From: UBA4615 sp044359175
Lineage (GTDB): Bacteria; Pseudomonadota; Gammaproteobacteria; Burkholderiales; Burkholderiaceae_E
Assembly: GCA_044359175.1 (NCBI GenBank)
Contig: JBIKMO010000063.1
Coordinates: forward strand, 1 to 19,273
Reading direction: 5' to 3'
DNA: 19,273 bases
The translations under genes and the position numbers were made by a program. This document shows, one piece after another, positions 14,032 through 19,273 of the stretch (positions are counted from its first letter, which is position 1; each line of letters opens with the position of its first letter). Under the pieces are notes generated by a model, which was not told the origin of the DNA, ran no database searches, and was given only the letters and a program-made list of their open reading frames with translations.

Positions 14032-15015
14032 GTGAACGCGACGGTGGCTGCGGAACTTCGAGCGGTCGAACTGATCGGTGCGGCGATCGGCGAGGGGGCG
14101 CCCGATGCGGGCGCCCGCGCCGGGCCGCAGTCGCTCAAGCGCTGGGGCCTCGGCCGCCGGCTGGCGGCGCGTGGCCGCGACGTGCGCTGGGGGCCGATCG
14201 TCGCGTCCGACCGCAGGCTGCTCGGCCACGGGCCGCTGCACGTGGTCGGCGAGTTCTCGGAGCGCCTCGCCGGGGTGGTGGGCGCGGCGCTGGCCGGCGG
14301 CCGCCTGCCGGTGGTGGTCGGCGGCGACCACTCGTGCGCGGTCGGCACCTGGAGCGCGGCGGCCGCCGCGCTGCGACGGGCCGCGGGCGGCGCGCGCGCG
14401 CTCGGCCTGGTGTGGATCGACGCGCACCTGGACGCGCACACGCCCGAGACCTCCGCGTCGCAGCAGCCTCACGGGATGCCGCTCGCCGCGCTGCTCGGGC
14501 ATGGCGTGCCGGCGCTCATCGGCGTGGCCGGCAGCTTCCCGAAGCTGCGACCGGAGCACGTGGTGCTGATCGGGCCGCGCAGCTGGGAGCCGGGCGAGGC
14601 TGCGCTGCTCGAGCGGCTGGGCGTGCGGGTGATGGCCGCCGACGAGGTCGCTCGCCGCGGCTTCGGGGCGTGCCTGGCCGAGGCGCGCGAGCGGGTCTCG
14701 CGCGGCACCGCGGGCTGGGGCGTCAGCTTCGATCTGGACGCGCTCGATCCGGCCGATGCGCCCGGCACCGGGGTGAAGGTCGCCGACGGTCTGCGGATCG
14801 CCGCGGTGAGCGACGCGCTGCACGGGCTGGGCTGCGATCCGCGGCTGGTCGCCTGCGAACTGGTCGAGTACAACCCGCGGCTGGACGAGGACCGCGTGAC
14901 CGCACGGGCCGCCGACGCCGTGCTGGGCGCGCTGCTCGAGCGGCGCGGCTGCGACCCGCCGGCGGGGCCGCCCGCCCAGGGCGAGCGCCGGGGCCGCCCT
15001 ACAGCACCACCTTGA
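14032..15015 (+). CDS. Arginase-family ureohydrolase
   Basis: This 327-residue protein belongs to the arginase/agmatinase family, which hydrolyses guanidino compounds to urea with a two-manganese centre. All metal ligands are present: His100 (GGDHS), Asp130, His132 and Asp134 (WIDAHLDAH), and Asp234 and Asp236 (SFDLDALDP). The general-base histidine is His147 in PHGMPLAALLG, and ELVEYNPRLD near 276-285 is typical of arginases (rocF type). The substrate-binding loop, usually SGNxHG, reads ASQQPHG here, so arginine specificity is not assured. The GTG at 14032 is inferred from where similarity begins; the frame is open upstream. The gene lies on the opposite strand inside a dacA-to-lipA block and overlaps ybeD end to end by 17 bases. 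Base composition matches its neighbours. Confidence 0.87.
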   Translation: MNATVAAELRAVELIGAAIGEGAPDAGARAGPQSLKRWGLGRRLAARGRDVRWGPIVASDRRLLGHGPLHVVGEFSERLAGVVGAALAGGRLPVVVGGDHSCAVGTWSAAAAALRRAAGGARALGLVWIDAHLDAHTPETSASQQPHGMPLAALLGHGVPALIGVAGSFPKLRPEHVVLIGPRSWEPGEAALLERLGVRVMAADEVARRGFGACLAEARERVSRGTAGWGVSFDLDALDPADAPGTGVKVADGLRIAAVSDALHGLGCDPRLVACELVEYNPRLDEDRVTARAADAVLGALLERRGCDPPAGPPAQGERRGRPTAPP

Positions 15016-15301
15016 CCAGCGGGTGCGCGGTGAGCTCGCGGTACAGCGCGTCCAGCTGCTCGCGCGAGACCGCGTGGATGGTCGCGGTGAGCCCCAGGTA
15101 GGTGCCCTGGCGGGACACCCGCATCTCGAGCGTCGAGGCGTCGAAGTCCGGGGCGTGCCGGCGCACGACCGCGGCGATCGCGTCGGCGAACCCGTCCTCG
15201 CGACGGCCCAGGATCTTCAGAGGGAACTCGGTGGGGAACTGCAGCAGCTCGGTGCGCACGGGCGCGCCGTTGCTCGCCTCGCCGCCGCCGGTACCGGACA
15301 T
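14999..15301 (-). CDS. ybeD: YbeD/DUF493 (UPF0250) family protein
   Basis: This is a 100-residue member of the UPF0250 family, a small ferredoxin-like alpha-beta fold similar to amino-acid-binding regulatory domains. The conserved core is LLQFPTEFPLKILGR at 19-33, then VSRQGTYLGLTATIHA, and ELTAHPLVKVVL at the C-terminus. In E. coli ybeD lies between dacA and lipB, and the family has been linked to lipoate metabolism by context only. Here it follows dat by 36 bases, and the usual next gene, lipB, is separated by an opposite-strand arginase gene. The final 17 bases overlap the arginase 3' end. The function is unknown. Confidence 0.92.
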   Translation of the reverse strand: MSGTGGGEASNGAPVRTELLQFPTEFPLKILGRREDGFADAIAAVVRRHAPDFDASTLEMRVSRQGTYLGLTATIHAVSREQLDALYRELTAHPLVKVVL

Positions 15302-15337
15302 CGCAGGGGCCTGCCGCGCCGCGAGCTCGCGCGCCGG

Positions 15338-16210
15338 TCAGCGCGCCGCGCGTCCGGCCGCCTTCGCGCGCTGGTAGGCGGCGTGCAGCCGGCGGAACAC
15401 CGGTCCGGGCGTGCCTCCACCGACCGGGCGGCCGTCCAGCCGCGTGATCGGCAGCACCTCGCGAGTGGCCGAGGTCAGCATCAGCTCGTCGGCCGCATCC
15501 ACCTCGGCGCGGGTCACCGGCCGCAGCTCGAACGGCAGGCCCTCGTCGGTCGCGAGCGACTCGAGCAGTTCGTAGCGCACCCCGCGCAGGATCCTGCGGT
15601 CGGGCGGGGGGGCGAGCACGCGTCCCTCGCTCACCACCCAGATGTTGCTCGAGGCGCCCTCGGTGAGGAGTCCGTCGCGGAACATCACGCACTCGAACGC
15701 ACCGGCGTCCACTGCGGCCTGCTTGGCCAGCACGTTGCCGAGCAGCGAGGTGGACTTGACGTCGCAGTTGAGCCAGCGCTCGTCGGGCAGCGTGATCGTC
15801 GCCACGCCCCGCTCGACCAGTTCGGCCGGCACCGGTGCGAGCGGGCTGGACATCGCGAACACCGTCGGCGCGACGCCGGTCGGGAACGCATGGTCGCGTC
15901 GGGCGACGCCGCGGGTCACCTGCAGGTAGACGAACTGGTCGTCCCACGGGTGGCGGGCGATCAGCGCATCGACCAGCTCGCGCCAGCCCTCGCCCTCCAT
16001 CGGGTCGGCGATCCGGATGCGCGACAGACTGCGCGCGAGCCTCGCGCGGTGCTGATCCCAGCGGAACGGCGCGCGCCCGTACACCGGCACCACCTCGTAG
16101 ATCCCGTCACCGAAGATGAAGCCGCGGTCGAGCACCGGCACGCGGGCCTCGGCGGCCGGCAGGAACTCGCCGTTCAGGTAGACGATGCCGCCGCTCGTGT
16201 CCGCGCCCAT
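15338..16210 (-). CDS. dat: D-amino acid aminotransferase (class IV PLP enzyme)
   Basis: This 290-residue fold-type IV aminotransferase probably interconverts D-alanine and D-glutamate with their 2-oxoacids, feeding peptidoglycan precursors. VYLNGEFLPAAEARVPVLDRGFIFGDGIYEV (10-40; key residues Asp28, Arg29, Gly30 and Asp35) is the class IV N-terminal signature. The PLP lysine is Lys152 in DVKSTSLLGNVLAKQ, the ring-nitrogen glutamate is Glu184 (EGASSNIW), and LTSATREVLPIT closes the cofactor phosphate site. Branched-chain aminotransferase and aminodeoxychorismate lyase share this fold, but the position directly after dacA and the Arg98-containing YLQVTRGVARRDHAFP segment favour the D-amino-acid enzyme. 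It begins 13 bases after the dacA stop, with a GAGG overlapping that stop, so the two are likely in one operon. Confidence 0.9.
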   Translation of the reverse strand: MGADTSGGIVYLNGEFLPAAEARVPVLDRGFIFGDGIYEVVPVYGRAPFRWDQHRARLARSLSRIRIADPMEGEGWRELVDALIARHPWDDQFVYLQVTRGVARRDHAFPTGVAPTVFAMSSPLAPVPAELVERGVATITLPDERWLNCDVKSTSLLGNVLAKQAAVDAGAFECVMFRDGLLTEGASSNIWVVSEGRVLAPPPDRRILRGVRYELLESLATDEGLPFELRPVTRAEVDAADELMLTSATREVLPITRLDGRPVGGGTPGPVFRRLHAAYQRAKAAGRAAR

Positions 16211-16223
16211 GCCGGTCGGTGCC

Positions 16224-17462
16224 TCACTTGAACCACAGCCGCATCGTATCCCACGCCCGTCCGAACCAGCCGGCCTGATCGACCGGGTCCAGCGCGATCA
16301 GCGGATGCTCGGCGATCGTGCGCTCGTCCAGGCGCACGCGCAGCGTGCCGATCCGCTGCCCCTTCCCGATCGGCGCGAGCAGCGGCTGCACGCGCTCGAT
16401 CTCGCCCTTCACGCGCTCGCCCTGGCCGCGCGCGACCGTCACCAGGACGCTGGCCGCGAAGCCCGCCTTGACCTCGTCGGCCTTGCCCTTCCACACCGGA
16501 TACGACGCCACCGCCTGGCCCTGCGGGTACAGGCGCACGACGTCGAAGCTCGCGAAGCCCCAGTTGAGCAGCTTCTGCGATTCGATCGCGCGCGCCGATT
16601 CCGAGGACGTGCCCATCACCACGCTCAGCAGCCGCCGCGCAAGGCCGCCGCCCGGCTGCTCGCGTCGGCTCGAGGCGATCAGGCAGAAACCGGCCGCGTC
16701 GGTGTGCCCGGTCTTCACGCCATCCACGGTCGGGTCGACGAACAGCAGCCGGTTGCGGTTCGGCTGCCGGATGTTGTTGTACTGGTACTCGCGCTGCGAG
16801 TAGAGCCGGTAGTAGTCGGGGTGGTCCTCGATCAGTCGCGCCGCGAGGATCGCGAGGTCGCGCGCGGTGCTGTAGTGCTGCGCGTCCGGCAGGCCCGAGG
16901 CGTTCGTGAAGCTGGTGTTCCGCATGCCCAGGCGCTGCGCCTCGCGGGTCATCTGCTGCGCGAAGTTCGCTTCGCTGCCGCCCAGGGCCTCGGCCAGGAT
17001 GATCGCCGCGTCGTTGCCAGACTGGATGATCAGCCCGTGCAGCAGCTCGTCGACGCTCGCCGGCTTGCCGGGGTCGACGAACATGCGCGAGCCGATCGCC
17101 TTCCACGCGGCCTGCGATACCGGCGGCCGGTCCGACGCGGCGAGCTTGCGCTCCTTGAGCGCATTGAAGACCAGGTACGCGGTCATCAGCTTGGTGAGCG
17201 AGGCCGGCTCGACGCGAAGATCGGGCTCGCTCGCGGCCAGCAGCTGGCCGGTGGTCACGTCCAACAGCAGCCACGAGCGCGCGGCGATCTGCGGCGCCGA
17301 GCCGACCGCCAGCCCCTGCGTCGCCGCGGTGGGCGGCTGCGTGGCCGGGGCGGTGGCCGCGGGCTTGCCGCCCTTGGGCTGTCCCAGCGCCGCGGGGGGG
17401 GCGCTGGCGCAGATCGCGATCAGGGCCGCGACCAACGGGGTCGCGATCGGGCGCATCGCCAT
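16224..17462 (-). CDS. dacA: D-alanyl-D-alanine carboxypeptidase (PBP5/6 family)
   Basis: DacA trims the terminal D-alanine from peptidoglycan stem peptides and limits cross-linking. The 412-residue product has a signal peptide (cleavage near ALG at 25-27), a short Pro/Ala/Thr linker, and the three penicillin-binding motifs in order: Ser88-Leu-Thr-Lys91, Ser148-Gly-Asn150 and Lys250-Thr-Gly252. The beta-sheet C-terminal domain spans about 305-395, and the last 16 residues (AGWFGRAWDTMRLWFK) form the amphipathic helix that anchors PBP5-type enzymes to the inner membrane. The ATG at 17462 is set by an AGAAGGA ribosome binding site nine bases upstream; an ATG two codons on is possible. A consensus -10 box at 17520-17525 lies 57 bases before the start. 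Next gene is dat. Confidence 0.97.
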   Translation of the reverse strand: MAMRPIATPLVAALIAICASAPPAALGQPKGGKPAATAPATQPPTAATQGLAVGSAPQIAARSWLLLDVTTGQLLAASEPDLRVEPASLTKLMTAYLVFNALKERKLAASDRPPVSQAAWKAIGSRMFVDPGKPASVDELLHGLIIQSGNDAAIILAEALGGSEANFAQQMTREAQRLGMRNTSFTNASGLPDAQHYSTARDLAILAARLIEDHPDYYRLYSQREYQYNNIRQPNRNRLLFVDPTVDGVKTGHTDAAGFCLIASSRREQPGGGLARRLLSVVMGTSSESARAIESQKLLNWGFASFDVVRLYPQGQAVASYPVWKGKADEVKAGFAASVLVTVARGQGERVKGEIERVQPLLAPIGKGQRIGTLRVRLDERTIAEHPLIALDPVDQAGWFGRAWDTMRLWFK

Positions 17463-17471
17463 GGGCTCGGA

Positions 17472-17478
17472 TCCTTCT
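17472..17478 (-). promoter_or_regulatory. Shine-Dalgarno sequence fixing the dacA start
   Basis: On the minus strand this reads AGAAGGA, nine bases before the ATG at 17462. It selects that codon over a longer open frame beginning at 17585. Confidence 0.75.
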
Positions 17479-17519
17479 CGTTCGCCGACCCACGACGGCA
17501 AAGTGGTCGGCGGCGGCGG

Positions 17520-17525
17520 ATTATA
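17520..17525 (-). promoter_or_regulatory. Consensus -10 box (TATAAT) for dacA, containing the upstream stop codon
   Basis: The minus strand reads GTATAATCC. The TAA within TATAAT is the stop codon of the preceding gene (17521-17523). The ten bases CGTATAATCC are identical to those before the lpoA-like gene. Predicted transcription start is near 17513, giving a leader of about 50 bases. The -35 region is weak. Confidence 0.65.
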
Positions 17526-18039
17526 CGGGCCCGGTCTTGCCGTCGGACCCGCGCGCGGCCCATTCCCGATGAGCGGCCTGTGCAACCTGAGCGACGCGCC
17601 CCGCGGCCTGCGCGTCTTTGCGCGAACGCACCAGCTCGATCACCTCGCGAGTGACCGAGCGCATCACCGCCATGTTCACGCAGTCCTGCAGACGGGCCTC
17701 GAGCACGAGGCCCGCGCGACCGAGTTCGCGTTCGACGCAGCCCGCCAGCCTGCGCTTGAAGTGATCGAGCTGCGGGTCGCGCTGCTCGGACCCTTCGGCG
17801 GCGAGCCGCTCGACGCTGCCCGAGGGGACGACCAGGCCGGCTGCCAGCAGCTGCTCGAGCAGCGCGGGCATCTCGCCCGAGCGCACGCGCGCCGGCAGCG
17901 CCCCGATGGGGCGCCGACCGTCGATCAGCAGCAGCAACCGCCGCACGGGCGGGGAGAGCTCGAGGCTGCGCTTGAGGACCTCGTCCGAACCCGCGGCGGT
18001 CCTCGCGTAGATCACCCGCGGGTCGAACGACGCGGTCAT
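17521..18039 (-). CDS. Conserved-looking hypothetical protein upstream of dacA
   Basis: I do not recognise this 172-residue protein. There is no signal peptide or membrane segment, so it should be cytosolic. Residues about 18-72 (VLKRSLELSPPVRRLLLLIDG followed by a helix and LLAAGLV) look like a small winged-helix module of the kind found before signalling domains. Residues 88-140 are amphipathic helix (including FKRRLAGCVERELGRAG and CVNMAVMRSVTREVIELVRSR). The tail is Ala/Gln-rich and charged. The ATG at 18039 overlaps the stop of the hydrolase gene (ATGA), arguing for coupled translation. Its stop is part of the dacA -10 box. A regulatory or protein-binding role is a guess from the helix pattern only. 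Confidence 0.8.
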   Translation of the reverse strand: MTASFDPRVIYARTAAGSDEVLKRSLELSPPVRRLLLLIDGRRPIGALPARVRSGEMPALLEQLLAAGLVVPSGSVERLAAEGSEQRDPQLDHFKRRLAGCVERELGRAGLVLEARLQDCVNMAVMRSVTREVIELVRSRKDAQAAGRVAQVAQAAHREWAARGSDGKTGPV

Positions 18040-18671
18040 GGCGAGCGCAGCGACCGCACCAGCAGCGACTTCAGGCCGGTCAGCTTGCGGTGGAAGAAGT
18101 GGTCCGCGCCGGGGATCACGATCACCGGCAGCTCCTGCGGCCGCGCCCAGTCGAGCACCGAGGCGAGCGGCACCGTCTCGTCGACCTCGCCGTGGATCAC
18201 CAGCGTGTCCTCGGGCACGGTCTCCACCGCGAAGCGCGTGGTGGCCGTGCCCACGAACACCAGCCGCGCGGCGGGCGTGCCGGCCTGCGCGAGGCGCCGC
18301 GCGACCCGCGACTGCACGAAGCTGCCGAACGAGAAACCGGCGAGCACCAGCGGCAGCGAGGCGCCCGCGGGCTCGGCGGCGCGCGCGGCGGCCACCACCG
18401 CGAGCAGGTCCTCGGTCTCGCCGCGGCCCTCGTCGTAGATGCCTTCGGTGTCCTCCACGCCCCGGAAGTTCGGGCGCCAGCACACGTAGCCGAGGGCGAG
18501 CAGCGCACGCGCCAGCGTCTGCACGACCTTGTTGTCGCGGGTGCCGCCGTACAGCGGGTGCGGGTGCGCGACCACCGCGATGCCACGCGCGGTCTCGGCG
18601 GGCCGGTCGAGCGCGACGCCGATCCGTCCGGCCGGACCGTCGACGGCGACCACGCGCGTGCCCGGCTGCAT
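18036..18671 (-). CDS. Alpha/beta hydrolase
   Basis: This is a 211-residue cytosolic alpha/beta hydrolase. The catalytic triad is Ser114 in GFSFG, Asp164 in IHGEVDETVP and His191 in GADHFFH. AHPHPLYGGTRDNKVV (35-50) carries the oxyanion-loop motif HPHPLYGGT that marks a compact bacterial subfamily often annotated as alpha/beta hydrolase or dienelactone-hydrolase-like. YVCWRPNFRGVEDTEG is its conserved follow-on. The substrate is unknown; esters or thioesters are possible. The ATG at 18671 lies two bases after the ferredoxin stop, and the gene's own stop overlaps the next start, so all three genes form a tight transcription and translation unit leading to dacA. Confidence 0.92.
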   Translation of the reverse strand: MQPGTRVVAVDGPAGRIGVALDRPAETARGIAVVAHPHPLYGGTRDNKVVQTLARALLALGYVCWRPNFRGVEDTEGIYDEGRGETEDLLAVVAAARAAEPAGASLPLVLAGFSFGSFVQSRVARRLAQAGTPAARLVFVGTATTRFAVETVPEDTLVIHGEVDETVPLASVLDWARPQELPVIVIPGADHFFHRKLTGLKSLLVRSLRSP

Positions 18672-18673
18672 GC

Positions 18674-18982
18674 TCAGTCCAGCTTCAGCCGCTCCACCAC
18701 CTTGCCGTCGCGCAGGTGGCTGTCGACGATCTCGTCGATGTCGTGCCGGTCGACGTAGGTGTACCAGGTGCCTTCGGGGTAGACCACCACCACCGGCCCG
18801 AGCTCGCAGCGGTCGAGGCAGCCGGCCTTGTTGACGCGGACCTTGCCGGGGCCGCTGAGGCCGAGCGCCTTCACGCGGTCTTTCGCATAGGACTGCAGCG
18901 ACTCGGCGTCGCGCTCGGCGCAGCACGGGCGGCCGCCGTCGCGGCGGTTCAGGCAGAAGAACACGTGGCGCTTGTAGTGCAT
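18674..18982 (-). CDS. Thioredoxin-like [2Fe-2S] ferredoxin
   Basis: This 102-residue protein has the thioredoxin-like ferredoxin pattern also found in the NuoE subunit. Cluster ligands are Cys10 (HVFFCLNRR), Cys20 or Cys21 (RPCCAERD), Cys55 and Cys59 (GCLDRCELGP). VVVVYPEGTWYTYVD forms the following strands. It likely transfers single electrons in the cytosol; its redox partner is not evident. Two adjacent cysteines at 20-21 leave the second ligand ambiguous. The ATG at 18982 has no Shine-Dalgarno, and a -10-like element ends only six bases before it, suggesting a leaderless transcript. The gene heads the block running through the hydrolase and hypothetical genes to dacA. Confidence 0.93.
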   Translation of the reverse strand: MHYKRHVFFCLNRRDGGRPCCAERDAESLQSYAKDRVKALGLSGPGKVRVNKAGCLDRCELGPVVVVYPEGTWYTYVDRHDIDEIVDSHLRDGKVVERLKLD

Positions 18983-19273
18983 CGGGCGAGTCTAGCAGCT
19001 CGGGCCGCGAGGCCGGGTGCGCGCCCGTGCGTGCGTCGGACCGGCGCTGCCGCCGCGCGGCCGGGCCACCGGGCGAGCCCGCCGGCTCGGGCGATCGGAC
19101 GGCGCACCCACCGGCCCGACCCCGCGCCGTCGGGCGCACCGCGGCCCTAGGAGTCCGGGCGGCAGACGCCGCGGAGTCGATTGCTGGGGCTGGTTGCGCC
19201 GTTCGCGCCGAGCGTCATCGTGGTACGCGTTGAATGGTGCGGCTCGCCACGGATGCCTATGGTCTTGAAGAGG
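18983..19273. other. Right-edge stretch without a supported gene
   Basis: I see no convincing gene here. The left part is very GC-rich and holds the ferredoxin promoter candidate. From about 19180 the sequence becomes noticeably less GC-rich. Two frames are open to the window edge: plus strand from an ATG at 19234 (MVRLATDAYGLEE), and minus strand ending in TAG at 19147-19149 (the last 41 codons of something entering from the right). Neither resembles a family I know, and neither has a ribosome binding site. Confidence 0.4.
18989..18997 (-). promoter_or_regulatory. Extended -10 promoter (TGC TAGACT) for the ferredoxin gene
   Basis: On the minus strand TGCTAGACT lies six bases before the ferredoxin ATG, so transcription would begin at or next to the A of the start codon. 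GCTGCTA and TCGCCCG on either side match the dolP promoter region, which supports the call. No -35 element is visible. Confidence 0.45.

Noticed and set aside
19147..19273. Possible insertion-sequence or gene fragment at the right edge
   Set aside because: Composition shifts a little, but no inverted repeat, transposase motif or recognisable protein is visible in 127 bases.

Overview
The window is very GC-rich, densely packed chromosomal DNA. Gene content and order point to a betaproteobacterium, most likely Burkholderiales. The diagnostic blocks are a SPOR protein followed by dsbA, divergent rsmI and lpoA-like genes followed by yraN and a BON lipoprotein, and a ferredoxin / hydrolase / hypothetical / dacA / dat / ybeD / lipB / lipA block. 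The taxon is an inference from synteny and composition, not from a search. I see no rRNA, tRNA, CRISPR array, phage or insertion sequence. This looks like core chromosome, with a few locally unusual arrangements.

Layout. 1-4113 (+): the 3' part of a membrane SPOR-domain protein, a DsbA-type thiol oxidase, a short-chain dehydrogenase, a cytosolic-looking helical-backbone metal receptor, and an RlpA lipoprotein whose start overlaps the receptor's stop (ATGA). 4136-5143 (-): rsmI. 5142-7337 (+): an LpoA/LppC-like protein, yraN and a two-BON-domain lipoprotein (dolP). 7473-10099 (+): a LemA protein and a large M48 membrane metalloprotease. 10054-11433 (-): an ATP-grasp enzyme of unknown substrate, overlapping the protease tail to tail. 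11531-12085 (+): a membrane-anchored TlpA-like thioredoxin. 12186-13819 (-): lipB and lipA, overlapping by ATGA. 14032-15015 (+): an arginase-family gene lying against the surrounding strand. 14999-18982 (-): ybeD, dat, dacA, a hypothetical protein, an alpha/beta hydrolase and a thioredoxin-like [2Fe-2S] ferredoxin. The last 290 bases hold no gene I can support.

How the genes work together. Much of the window serves the cell envelope: peptidoglycan remodelling and septation (SPOR protein, RlpA, LpoA-like protein, DacA, D-amino acid aminotransferase), outer-membrane integrity (DolP), membrane proteolysis (LemA/M48) and periplasmic thiol chemistry (DsbA, TlpA-like). A second theme is lipoate metabolism: LipB transfers octanoate to lipoyl domains and LipA inserts sulfur.

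I found no wholly new multi-gene system. The most interesting signals are local: a consensus TATAAT on the antisense strand of rsmI that forces a rare TTA codon, next to start codons of two divergent genes that share bases; a dacA -10 box that contains the upstream gene's stop codon; a probable leaderless ferredoxin transcript; an opposite-strand arginase gene splitting an otherwise typical dacA-dat-ybeD-lipB-lipA order, with an altered substrate loop; an orphan ATP-grasp enzyme; and an extra CxxC motif in RlpA.
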